NCBI GenBank assembly: GCA_033558025.1
Contig: JAUCEF010000004.1
Location: 2,542,001 to 2,606,000, forward strand
Length of the DNA: 64,000 bases
Reading direction: 5' to 3'
From: Phytophthora sp. 'mugwort'
Lineage: Eukaryota; Oomycota; Peronosporomycetes; Peronosporales; Peronosporaceae
Made by a program: the position numbers and the translations under genes. A model generated the notes under the pieces. It was not told where the DNA came from, did not search any database, and saw only the letters and a program-made list of their open reading frames with translations. The first letter of the stretch is position 1. Every line of letters starts with the position of its first letter. Shown here one piece after another: positions 29,828-41,031 of this stretch.

Positions 29828-32800
29828 ATGAGCAACTCCGCGCGCTGGACGCAGCCGGCGCAGTTCCTCGTGTACCTGGTGCCCGTGGGCGGCATCCCGT
29901 CGGACCTGTTCGCGTCCTATGCGCGCCTCCTACAGAGCCACAGTGAACTGCCGCTGCGCAGTCTTACGCGTCCAGGGGGCTACGCAGCCGAGCTGTCACC
30001 ATTCCGCGGTCTAGACTGGTCTGGTGCGGGCTCGTTGCACTTCCGCTTCGTGTCGACTGCCGAGCGCGTCGAGTCCTGCGACGGAGAGGATGTGCACGCG
30101 AGTCGACGCGTCATCGGTGCATTGGGCGTGTGCCACAGTCCGTCGCTTACACTCAGCGGGGGGTTGCGCGCTGCCCACGCGCAGTTTGAGGCCTCGGTCC
30201 GACGTTTCCCGGGGCTGCTCATGCACAAACTCTTCGCCTTTGAGCATACGTTTGAGGACGTCACAGCCAGCGAATGTGAAGGACTCGGCGACCTCGTCAT
30301 GTTCCCTGTACACCACGAATTACAGGGCACAGGCGAGTCGACCGTGAGTCTCCACTTACAAGTCGTCATGGACACACTAGCAGTCAACATCCTCATGGCT
30401 TTGGAGAGTGCAATCAGATCGGCGACATCCTCTGCTGCTACTAACGGATTGGCGCTTAAAGCAGCGGGTGGAGACCTCGCGAGTATTTTGCTGGACGTCA
30501 ACGTGGAGCCGCAACAGACACACGCCATGCAGCAGTCGACGTCGTCCCCGCTCGTGTTGTCGCGCGAGTCGAAAGATACCGCAACCACGTTCAGTTCGTC
30601 CAGTCCAACGTCGCGCTCCTCACTGACGTCGGGATCCTCATTCTCTTCCATTCCGTCGCCTCTCGCTGCTGGAGTCGCCGCGTTGGACCCGCGGAATCGA
30701 CGACGGAAGCGTCAACTGGCACGTCGGGAGAAACTATTGGGAGATTACAGTGTACTTGTGAGTTGTCTCTCAGATGCAGTGGACCACTACACAGTAGCGA
30801 TGGAAATGCTGCGTGAAGAAGAACGACGTAGTGGAGGGGCACCGGGAGACGCCTTGTGGCTGGCAGCCGCGCTGGAAGGATACGTTTATTGTCTCTATAC
30901 AGAGACACAAAGCAAACTGTCGACTGAACTCGTCGAGAAAGCATCGGAAGCCGTCACATTCTACGCGAAAGCAGGCACAACAGAGCTTGAGAGTTTATTC
31001 ATTGAGAACCTCGGATGGTACTACGCAGGTGTGGCGATGACGACGTTGACATGTCGAACAGATGAACCCAGAGCGTTGGAAAGTGTGTGGACCAAGCAAT
31101 TACTGTGGGACGTGCTGGAACGAGGCCTGATGCTCTTCCCGGAGCTGAAATCGCAGCGTCAGGTCGAGTTTTTGATCCAGACGAGTCGAATGTTAGAAAT
31201 TGTGGGGCATCGTCGACGTGTGGCTCTTTTTCTTCATGAAGCTGCGTCGCTGTTGTTAGCTCGCCATGCACCTGCTGTCGACGCGCAGTTGAAGCTACTG
31301 CTGTCACCTTCCAGTAGGACGAATGGACCTCAGCGGCAAAGGGACTTGGAGGCGGCATTGGTACTGGAGCATGTGGCTGCGGAACGATTGGGTATTCAAG
31401 CTCGAAGTGTACAGAGCGACGAATTACCATGGGAAGTCACAACGCAATACCGAAGGAACCGGAGGAAGAATTGTTCAAATGGCTCGACGACACCAGACGA
31501 TTCGTGGCTGATCATCCGGTTCCACGTACTGCGTCAACTCGTGACCATAGCGAGAATGATGGGGGACGCGCTTCTTGTCGGGACTTACTGTCTCCAACTG
31601 CTAGAAATGTTAGTTTGGTGTGATTCAATCGCCGCTCCAACTGTCGACTCGTCTCTGTCGTCCTCGGGAACAAGACCATCGACTGGACTGTTAGTGGACC
31701 ATCTTCAGCGACCTGGTACGTCGCTTCGTGTGGCTCGACCTCCTGCTGAACGGATAACAGCAGGGCTTCATGCCAAAAGTGGCGTGTATTTCTCACCCCC
31801 TCCAGGTATCGACACGAGAGTCCGACGCAATTTTATTAATTCCCCGTCAGCTTCCATGTCCAATGCTGCAGCATCTTTGTCATCCACGCTCACCAACACC
31901 CCACGACTTTTAGCCACGCCACGACAGCAATTCTCTGCTGCTGTGACTGCGATCTCAACGAAGGCGTCTCCAGCGTTAACTCCGTTCTCCCATGGACATT
32001 ATCAACACAATGGCGCGCTGACAAGCCGTATAGAAGATCGTCTACCGGCTGCAACGATGGCAAATGTGACTGACGGAAGGGAGTTTGTGTATGGAGAAGC
32101 TGGGGTCAAGAGTATTCGAGGGATGAGTGTCGGTGATGGTGAAAAACTCCGTTCTCAAGCAGTGACAGAAAGTATTTCAGTGTGGAATTTGCGGTCAAAG
32201 ATTGAGATTGCGAAGATTCAACAGAAACTTCTCAATTTACTGGAGTCGGACTGCACTTCGTTGCGTTCTAGTGAACAAGTGCAGCTGTCCACGTTTCTCC
32301 GAGTGGAAAAGCTCAAGTTACGCTCACGTTTCAATGTGCAGCATCCTTTTCTTTCCCGAGAGACCGCTCTTAAGGTGTTTGGAGTACAGTCTGCATCTAG
32401 TCAGCAAGTGGTCAAGTCAGATTTCTTCTATTCTCCGTTTGAGAAAAAGATGAGACGGAAGACAGTCCAGAGCCAAGAGAGTGAGGAAGAGGACGACAGT
32501 GACGAGGCGTCTGCGATGTACGAAAGGGGATTTCCTGTTCACGAGCGGATTGAGCTGCAATTGGTCGTGTCTAACCCCATGGGCGTTGTTATTAAGATCC
32601 AAGAGTTGAAAGCGTGGGTTACCTTTGTTAGAGAAGACGGTGGAGTGACTGAGAGCACGCCTACGACCGCGGAAGAAGGGGGTGTTGAGTGCTACCCATG
32701 TTTCTTTACATTAGAGCCTTATCAAACACGCAAGACGGTGGTGCTAGGGATTCAACCGTTGAGAATGGGGACGTTCCATGTTCGAGGATGTTTCATTAAG

Positions 32801-34664
32801 GCATTTAACGTCAAAACGTCCTTCAAGCTGAAAGACCCTGTCAGCATTCGCGTTGTAGGCGAGTTACCGATGGTATCACTTTCTCTTCGCGAGCACAGTT
32901 CAATGACACTTGTGGATGGTGAAAAGACTGCAACAATTAGAGAACCGGCGAGTGCCAAGATGCGAATCACAATGTTTGCTTCCGAGACGAGGCGGTCTAT
33001 GCTCCGTGTACGTTGTACTGGAAACCAACAAATTACCAACTATAGAGTGGCAGTCGTTGTTCAGCATCGTCGCGGAGTGAAGGAAACGTGTGTGGTTTTC
33101 AACAACTTGCCACCTGCTTCAATAGAAAACAACGGACACGTTTCAGATCCATTGCGTAGCAGTACCAATGGTACGAGAGCTAACGAGTCTCCTGACGGAC
33201 AGATTGAGACGAAGGATTTGGTATGGAGGTGCGGCAAAGTGGTTTCGTCTCCACTCCCACTGGTAAGCGGTGATTTCGTCAGTATCCCATTCGAGGTGTC
33301 ACTGCGAGGACGTTACGATCAAGGAGAGCCATTGGATGATGATTTCCAGATTGAATGGAGTTTTGTATATGCTGACGAGGCTGGCAATTCGGCAGATGCT
33401 GTCTTCTATCGAGAAACCAAGCTCACGTTGCAGCTCGTGCCATTACCGTCGCTAAGGCTTCAGTCGGTGGTGTTGCTCTCATGCAGTTCGGAGCAGATTC
33501 CGATGAAGGACTCAGCACTGGGAGTTAACGAGGCTTTCGTCGTTGAGCGCTCAGCGAAGGCAGTGACAACGGACCATTTGTATTGTGCCATCATGGTGCA
33601 CATTGTCAATCCGACTGAAACGACATTTCGATTCCGATTGCGTCGTGATATTGACGACACGGGCGTTATCACCTGTGAGACGGAAATTGGTCGACAATGC
33701 TCACGTCGGTTTGTTGTAGAAGTTCCGCGGCTAACGTCCGACCAAAAGTTTTTTAACTTGGTGGAAGTGCTGAATGATTTGCTTGAGATGGAATGGGAAA
33801 CATATTTCGGGACGCGAGGACGATTGCTTTGTGAGGAACAACATGTCGGTTCAAGTAGCGAGCAGGAGCAGATGAAGCTTGAGCTTCTGTTACCGTCCGT
33901 CAACTTCGAGCTCCAGTCCCCACTTGAAGATTTGACGTCAGCTGTGGCAGGTGAAGACTACAATGGAGAAGTGAGTAAGCTCAACCACAGAAGAGCTCAG
34001 AGCTTGTCGGTTGACCCGTTAAGTTTCTTCCAAGTGCCTCATTTACGTGTGGAATCTCGGGTGCTACAGACCAGAGTGTTCCAATACGTCCCAATTACAA
34101 TCACAATTCAACGGTCAGACGTTGGGGGGGGGCAGTCAGTATCAGGTGTGGAAATTGACGTGATAATCACAGAAGAAGGTGACGAAACTGTCCACGAGAC
34201 GAGTGATCAAGTGATGGTTGTGGGACTACTGAAAACCCAAGTCCAGTGGAATGATCCGATGGAAAGAGGTGCCAAGTTCCACGGAATTCAGTGTATATTT
34301 CTCTCGGAGGGTAATTTTCGCGTCACAGTGTGTGGTCGAGTGCTGGACCGGGATGCGAAGCCAGTTGATGGTGAGGTTTGGTCACACCAGCCGATCCACA
34401 TATGCGTTCAGTCGGAAGACGCAATTGTCGCGGAGAAGGTCATGTGAGTATTATTTAATGAAAAATGACAAATGGTAGTCTGAATGGCAGTTTGGTGCGA
34501 TGATTTGACTGTCAGTTGCAGTCAAGTTGAAGTTTGACCTACATTCTGACCACAATGATGGTCAAACTTAAACTTAGAACATTTATAGCGTCTTTGAAAC
34601 GTGTGTGTCTTGGTATTTGTGGCCGTTCAGCTGGAAGACAAGCACAAGCTACGTGAAGAAGTGA
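29828..34664 (+). CDS. TRAPPC9: TRAPP II complex subunit TRAPPC9 / Trs120
   Basis: Exon 1 (29828-34443) encodes about 1538 residues. The start L-V-Y-L-V-P-V-G-G-I, then L-H-F-R-F-V and a central region with W-L-A-A-A-L-E-G match the Trs120/TRAPPC9 family (N-terminal alpha solenoid, then Ig-like beta domains such as L-Q-L-V-V-S-N-P-M-G-V and W-V-S-L-like strands in the C-terminal half). The frame meets TGA at 34445, but a GTGAGT donor at 34444 and an acceptor TTCAG at 34626-34630 join in phase to a 34-base last exon ending at 34664. TRAPP II is the Rab-GEF for Ypt31/Rab11 at the trans-Golgi. The unspliced alternative ends at 34447. A 110-residue low-complexity Ser-rich insertion lies near residues 245-285. 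Confidence 0.82.
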
Positions 34665-34684
34665 ACGAAGACGGGCAGACGAAT

Positions 34685-36208
34685 ATGGTGCATTATGAGG
34701 CGGTTGCAAGCGAGTACTTTCAGATCCGTAAACTGCTTTGGGACGAGCTGAAGCTCAACGTCCGCGCGTCCGAAGAAGAAGAGCTGCGAAGTGCCATTGG
34801 AAGTCACTTAATCGAAGGCAACGAGGTTCGATAGGGGATGATTTGGAATGACTTGCGACTGCGCTGTACGTTGCAGACCAATTCCGATTGCTCTGGTTTG
34901 TTACTATAGGAATTGCGACAGGAACTGGCAGTACTAGCCGAGATTTTGACAGAGTTTCAGCAGCAAAACGATGATATGCGGGTACGCTTTTCGTGGTTTG
35001 GTGGCATGAGAGCTGTATACTAACCAGTGTAGTGGATGACAGGACGCACTGGCGAAGCGACCGTATATTCCCGAGCCTCCAGGTCGGCCTCTGCTGATTG
35101 AAAAGCTCAAATTGCTGGCTGCAGATATCAACAATCACTCGAGTCGTGTCACTATCCAGTCTGCTAAGGATGTGGAGGTTCTGGAGTACGTGTTATCAAC
35201 GGCGGATACGTCTAATCCCTACAACTACCAAGCACCGAGGACGCCGAGAATGGAAAGTCTATCGTCTAGGAGGAATTCAAGCGAGCAAGCAGTTGGTATT
35301 GTCCTTCGACCAGGCACAGCGACTAGTAGACGTCCAATGACATCCGGATCTCAGCGCCCAGTGTCCAGAGGCTCGACAATCTCAATCTCCTCGATCTCTG
35401 CTGTGCTCGAGAGCCTCGAGGTTCGATAGAATGCTGTTGACGGCTCTCGTAAACGGAGTGAAGTACTAAGTTTTTTAGTACTAACGTGTTGCTGTCTCAT
35501 GCAGGTGCATCGGCAATTAAACCTTGAGGAAATCGACGGGATCAAAGGAGACCTACGGGAAGCGCTAAAGGAGGAGAATCTATTGCTGCTTGAGGACATC
35601 GACTTTATCCAGGTATTTTTTTTGCTGTCTTGTTCTTGATTGTCGATACTCCGAACTTGAACTAATGAGATTCGTATGGACTTCAAAATCACAGGGCTGC
35701 TTGGAAATGGAAAAAGATCTGATTGATGATGACCGACGACAAGTTGCTGCTGTCAAGCCACTGCCATCTCTGAATGATTTACATGAACTTCGAAAGACGT
35801 TGGAGAAAACACTCGAAGATCAGGTAAGTTCAACCAATAGACGTGGTCACTAGAGTTTATAACTGACGCATTCGAATATCGACTGCTTCGATAGGGGGCG
35901 GTTGGAGCAATGGAGAATATACTCAAGAAAGCAAACAAATCGAGTTCGTTTGTAAGGAATCGACTGTACGTACAACACGAGAGAGAAAGAAAAGAATTGG
36001 TGAGCTACTTGATGAACATGTTTGTCCCATTACAGACTCTCCCCAGTACCGTCGCCAGATCTCCCGTCGTATTCATCTTCCTCGCGATATCGCTCGACCT
36101 TTTCAGCTTCGACTTCATTATCGCGTACTGGATCAACAACACGAGTACTTAAGATTCGACACATGGTACAAGAGTCCCGAGATGAACCTTATTTATCCTA
36201 ATACCTGA
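34685..36208 (+). CDS. CCDC24-like coiled-coil protein
   Basis: Exons read as 34685-34825, 34910-34981, 35043-35420, 35505-35612, 35695-35823 and 35895-36208. Coding features: L-W-D-E-L-K-L-N-V, E-L-R-Q-E-L-A-V-L-A-E-I-L, then a Ser-rich linker, and the block L-N-L-E-E-I-D-G-I-K ... I-Q-G-C-L-E-M-E-K ... L-H-E-L-R-K-T-L-E, which matches the layout of CCDC24. CTAAC branch sites occur before exons 3 and 4, and two donors are of the rare form GAG/GTTCGA. The last exon needs a one-base frame change near 36000 to reach the more protein-like frame ending at 36208; otherwise it ends at 36150. The gene may start earlier, since the frame is open back to 34631. Function is unknown; animals express CCDC24 in ciliated cells. 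Confidence 0.5.
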
Positions 36209-36285
36209 ACACGCTGCGTGTTGAGTGAACACCCACAGGCTCATCGTGTCTAGTGTACTCGTATGAATTGTGCTACACAGAGAAA

Positions 36286-39035
36286 CTATTCGTCTTCGTC
36301 GACAGAGTGCAGCCCAATCTCGGTGAATTCAAGCTTGTCGGGCTCGGAAGCCTTTACTTTGGACGAGCGTGTCGCTGCAGCAGGTCGAGATGGACGCAGC
36401 GAATTGCCATCCAAAGCCTCATCAATCAGTTTGCTCGGGTTGGAGCGACCTCGCTCCAAAGTGTCCTTCAGGATGAGAGGGATCTCATCTGGTCGAGATT
36501 GTATCGCGTCATGAAGCTGCGAAGCGAGCGCAACATACAGCTACAGTACCAGCAACATTAACACGAACGAAGGAAGGTAATTAAGCGCCCAAGATTCCGT
36601 GTCAACAACTGTAAGTACGTACCCTGTTCATTCCCGATAAGACACTTGAGTGTTTGTTGCATTCTGGATAAAGGACTCCGCTTCTCAGCGCCACAACCGA
36701 CAGCAGCGTAATGTTTATGAGTACACAGGCCAAGGGAAAGTGGCGTGTCGGATGCTGTGAGAGAACGTGAAGACGCTGAGTAAGATCCGGAAAAGTCTCG
36801 ACCAAGTACAGAAGTTGGAGCAGTGAGAGTACGCCACATCCACGCAAGTCCGTTGAGGGATCCGTGCCTTGGAATCCAACGTCTTCCCAGTGTCTTCCCA
36901 TAAGGAGAACGTCTCGAGGGCTTTTTGTGATCTTTTTGTAGATCGTTTGTAGTACGCGAACTAGAATTTCATTGTGAGCATCGAACGCTGTCGCAGCGAT
37001 ACAAAAGACTCGATCACGCTCTTCAATCGCACCAGTAAAAGTGAGACGTGGGCGTGATAAGCAGGTCAAACACGAGCCTCGTGGGAAATCCTCCGGTTCA
37101 ATGAGGTCGCTGTGCTGCAGGACGTCGGGAGTCTCGGCGTAGTAACCTGCTGCTTGAGCATACGAGATCAATGCTTCTGGACGATTACCCGTGGAGGAAT
37201 TCTCGTCCTGTGATTGTCGATGCTGCACCAGCTTAATCTCTCTCCACTCTGCTGACTCATCGACGTCACTTTGCTCAGTAATCGTGTGTGCGTCTTCGTC
37301 GTGCGAGTCAGGAACGTCTCTTTCGCCCTCGGTATCGTCGTCATCAGCTTCTTCCTCAATGGTTTCGGTGGTTCCTTGTTGACTAAAGAGCCGTCCCATG
37401 ACAGACATGGAGCGACCCACAGCAGGAGCTTCAGTGTTCTTTTCATCCTCTTCGTCCATTAAAACCTCCTGGTCCCCAAGACCTCGTTTGTAGATACTGT
37501 GTAACTCAGTGAGTGACAGAGCGTCCTTCTCAACGATTGCTTCACTTTCTGTTGCTGTCTCGGACGGATCAGACATGGTTTTCGTGCTTTGAACGAGCTT
37601 TTTCTCTTCGTCCGTAACGCGTTTGAGTTCTCTGACAAGTTCTTCTTCTTCCTTTCGCTTTTGAGTCTCGAGTGAGTTTCTCCGTGCTTTAAGAACATCT
37701 TCCGACAGTAGAATCGACTCATTTTTAGGCTTCTCATGAAATGAAAATTCTTCATCGTCGGGGTACTCACAAACTTTACCACAATTTTCACGAATTGTGG
37801 CAACGGAGAACGACACGTCACTTGTTAGCTCCATTTCACTCTCAAATTCTCGTTCATCGGGGAAGGACGGACCACTGGACAGGGAATAAACGCCAATATC
37901 GTCGTCAGCATGAGATTCGTCCACTTTCTTTCGCATATTCTGGTATGAAATCCCAAATGTTGCGTTAGCACTCAAAGTGGAACCTCCTGCTAGTTTGTGG
38001 ATATCCGAGAACGGACTACTGGGTTCCAGGGTCGTGGTCACGTGTGCGACGCGAATTTCTTCATGAAATGAACAGTCCACTGCATATGGGTCATCTGTGC
38101 TGCCTGATAAGGTCTTGAAAGGTGCGTTCTCTAACTCGAAGTTGGTGTCAAGCTGCTTGGTAGTAAGTGACTGCTCTTCACGCTTCGACTTGTCTTCACT
38201 TTGGAGTCTGCTTACTACCGCTGCGTCGATCTCCAACACGTCGTCGTCGTCCTCAGGGATATTCAACTGCAGCGGAGGTAGTACTGACGTCTTTTCGTCA
38301 TCATCTTCGCCCTGCGACTCGTCTGACTCATCACTGTCGTCCTCCTCCACAGGATTCATGGAGCCAACAATGACAGGGAACGTCGTAGGTGCCGGTGGAG
38401 GTAGAACGATAGAATCTGATGTTTCATTCGTTGCTTCGTGAACTGGAGGCATCCCCTGGCTTTCATTCTGAAGTTCTTCCTTTAGTGAAGGAGAAATGAT
38501 TCCTAGAGTCGAAGTAGGTGTCTCGCTCTCGTGTATTTCTTGTTGTAACTGCAGTTCTTCGTCTTCTTTCGTGTCTTCATCGCTTGTGTTTGTTAGAAGG
38601 TCAAGAACAGCTTGAACAACGGCTTTACCTGAGAATAGAGAAGTTTCTTCCGGAATTTGCAAAGCTCGCTCATGTCGTTCTTCGACGTCTTCATCAATAG
38701 ATGAACTCTCGCCCATTACCCTGCTTTCGTCTGACAAACTACAGGGTCAGAAGCGTTACGAACGCAAGAGTTTTTATATGAACGCACCAGACTGTGACAA
38801 CTGTGGACAATGAGGCACTGAAGTTGAGTCGTGGAACTCATCAGGTTGTTCGTCGTCCTCTACAAATATCAATATACAGAAGAAAAACAACAACAAAAAG
38901 GTGAAGAGATTAGCGCATTCGCTCGCTCTGTGGACAGATATCAAACCTTTTACCATCGAGAGACGTGACGGCGTCCAGCTGACTCAAAATATCATCGGCA
39001 TTGATGTCACCCAGTTCTACATCGAGTACATTCAT
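36286..39035 (-). CDS. ELMO-domain protein with long acidic N-terminus
   Basis: Four exons (39035-38954, 38859-38788, 38730-36623, 36540-36286) join in frame to about 838 residues. The C-terminal ELMO domain contains H-W-E-D-V-G-F-Q-G, D-P-S-T-D-L-R-G-C-G and L-L-Q-L-L-Y-L-V-E, ending after the last intron in L-A-S-Q-L-H-D-A-I. This is the ELMO/CED-12 family, which acts with Rac GEFs or as GAP for ARF-like GTPases in ELMOD proteins. The first ~600 residues are rich in Asp, Glu and Ser, with no named domain; a charged K-R-K-E-E-E-E-L-V-R-E-L stretch suggests a coiled coil. C-terminus is acidic, D-E-D-E. Confidence 0.82.
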
Positions 39036-39066
39036 GTGAGCAACGAACGAGCCACTGACAAACGAA

Positions 39067-39527
39067 CTACTTTAATCTGGCACCTTCGCTGTCTTGGTCG
39101 AGGTCCGTGTCGAAGAAAGCCTCTGCATCTGTATCAATCATACAAACCTCATGAACATGAGGACTTGGAATTGGGAATCAGGAGCCCTTAGAGCTCGCTA
39201 GTATCGCTGCAAACCTTCAAAGGTGTCGCCCTCGCCGTCCACGTCGTGCAGTAGATCTACCACCATCACCAGAACGTTAAGAACTTCACCCTTTAACAGG
39301 AAAGAAGCCACAGCCACTTTACCGTCCAGCACATCGACGTCGGAAAGACCGTCAAACTCCATCGCAATTGCTTCTGAGCTTGCAAGCACCGCGTTGTCCC
39401 GCAGCTTTATCGGAGCTCCTACAAATGGGTACAGTAACTGCAACGGCAACACCCCTTCACGTTGAGGTTGCTCTAAGGTAGCACGACATTTTGTTCTAAT
39501 TGACTTGGAATTTGTATTTGCATACAC
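39067..39527 (-). CDS. Conserved-looking acidic protein of unknown function
   Basis: Two exons (39527-39215 and 39128-39067) give about 124 residues. Exon 1 ends at a GTTTGC donor, and the acceptor GATACAG joins in frame to an acidic tail (A-E-A-F-F-D-T-D-L-D-Q-D-S-E). The body shows L-L-Y-P-F-V-G-A-P-I-K-L-R-D, M-E-F-D-G-L-S-D-V and V-V-D-L-L-H-D-V-D-G-E-G-D-T-F-E. Without splicing the frame ends at 39198. The start is unsure because only 49 bp separate it from the IMP1 gene; an intron or a later start is possible. I do not recognise the family. It is very close downstream of nothing else and upstream of the ELMO gene in the same direction. Confidence 0.45.
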
Positions 39528-39575
39528 ATATTAAACTGAAATGGGAGGTTGCTCCAGCCAAATGCTACGTTAACC

Positions 39576-40150
39576 ATGGCGTCGGCGCTGCGGGACATGG
39601 GCGTGGTGCTCTCGTGCTTCGCGCGCTTCGGGGGCGTGGCCTTCTGCCTCATGCAAATGGCCGACACCATCAAGTGCGTGGGTCCGTCTATGTTGCCGAC
39701 GTTGAACCGCGACGGGGACATTGTGCTGCTGGACAAGCTCTCGCCCAAGCTCTGGAAGCTGCAGCCAGGCGAGGTGGTGATCGCCAAGTCAGTATCCAAC
39801 CCGCGTCAGACCGTGTGCAAGCGCATCATCGCACAGGAAGGGGACACGGTGTGTGTGCGTCCTCGGTACTCGTCGTCTGAGGTGGAATTTCATAAGATCC
39901 CCAAGGGCCACGTGTGGCTGGAAGGAGACAACAAGCACGACTCGCACGACTCACGGTTCTACGGCCCCGTGCCGTACGCGCTGCTGCAAGGACGTGTAGT
40001 GATGAGGGTGAGGGACTGTAGAGGGAGGTGGCAAGTGTATCGACAACTGACTGTGACTGTGTGGTGTGTATTTGCTGACAGATTTGGCCGATTAATCAGC
40101 TCAAGTGGATGAAGAAGGAAGTATCGCCACAAGCATTCCGTGAGAAATAA
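39576..40150 (+). CDS. IMP1: Mitochondrial inner membrane protease subunit 1
   Basis: Two exons (39576-40007, 40082-40150) give about 166 residues. The catalytic Ser is in G-P-S-M-L-P-T, and the general-base Lys in C-K-R-I-I. The S26 box III G-H-V-W-L-E-G-D-N and the D-S-R-F-Y-G-P-V motif follow; the second exon supplies I-W-P-I-N-Q-L-K-W. An N-terminal hydrophobic stretch (F-G-G-V-A-F-C-L-M) could anchor it in the inner membrane. IMP1 cleaves sorting signals of intermembrane-space proteins and works with IMP2, whose likely gene is at 60617-61302. The gene lies directly left of Maverick copy B. Confidence 0.88.
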
Positions 40151-40323
40151 ATAGTTTTTTCTTAAGGTTTCTGGGTTCTTAGTCGCTGCGTGGCAGCCTT
40201 CACTCGTTTCTAAAACTGACGGAAAGTCTACAAGACCACCCAGACCCACACAACCTAAGCTTAGAGCACCTTCAGTCTAGTCTTCGCAGAGGCGTATGGC
40301 AGTAGTAGTGGGTAATAGAAACA

Positions 40324-40398
40324 TTACGTGTACGTTTTTTTAATTTTCTATAATTCGTACCTTAATTAATAACCGAGAGTAGGTTTAAGCGTTTATAA
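40324..40398 (+). repeat. Left terminal inverted repeat of copy B
   Basis: The first 18 bases, TTACGTGTACGTTTTTTT, equal the complement of the right end exactly. Similarity continues through ATAATTC, TACCTTAATT, CGAGA, TAGG and CGTTT with substitutions and one 1-base gap, for about 75 bp in total. Past that it fades. The shared length beyond the T-tract argues against coincidence. Confidence 0.8.
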
Positions 40399-40585
40399 TA
40401 CATAGTAATAGATTTCAGCTAAAGAACCGATAGATTATCCCAGAACGTTAGGAGTAATTCATTAGATAGGACTAAGAAGGGTTAAATCTCTTTATTAGTG
40501 ACAGACTAAATATTTGGGAATTAAAATTACAATATTTTCAAAAAAAATTAGGAGGCTATGTATATAGATACACCCAACAGAAAAC

Positions 40586-40888
40586 ATGTCGAACGAACTA
40601 ACTTTCGGAAAATACAAGGGCACGCAGATCGAAGAAGTATATTCTTCTGATCCTGGTTATTGTCGATGGGTATTTAATCAACCGAGCTTAAATATTGGCG
40701 AAGAGATCAAGATATTCCTACACTCCAAATTTCTTACTGATGATAATTCATATTGGATGACGTGGGGAAAATATCGAGGTAAGTCTCTCAAGCAGATCAG
40801 TCGAACTGATCCCAAATATATTGATTGGCTTTGAAAGAGTCAATTCGTGATTGACAAATGTCCTAAGCTTTTAGAAGAATTACACTAA
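40586..40888 (+). pseudogene. DUF3820-like small protein with two F/W-G-K modules (copy B)
   Basis: The protein starts M-S-N-E-L-T-F-G-K-Y-K-G, with S-D-P-G-Y-C-R-W-V, then a second module T-W-G-K-Y-R-G ... D-P-K-Y-I-D-W-L. A TGA at 40832-40834 follows; past it the same frame continues with K-S-Q-F-V-I-D-K to TAA at 40888, matching the end of the copy A gene, so the TGA is premature. The module is that of DUF3820 / exodeoxyribonuclease X C-terminal-like proteins. A TATATAGATA box lies about 20 bp before the ATG. It lies 190 bp inside the left repeat. Function unknown. Confidence 0.7.
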
Positions 40889-41031
40889 GATAATAATATA
40901 TTATTAAGCTACAACAGAATTATGGGTGATCATCAATAGTTGATCTATTTTTGCTCTTCGTGAAATGTTATCGAAAACCTATGCGGTAGTAAAATCGATC
41001 ACTTCACCTGTAAGGCGATCAAAGTCAGCTC

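Noticed and set aside
40310..40330. Six-base target-site duplication at the ends of copy B
   Set aside because: Bases outside the repeats (GAAACA on the left, GGTGCT on the right) do not match.
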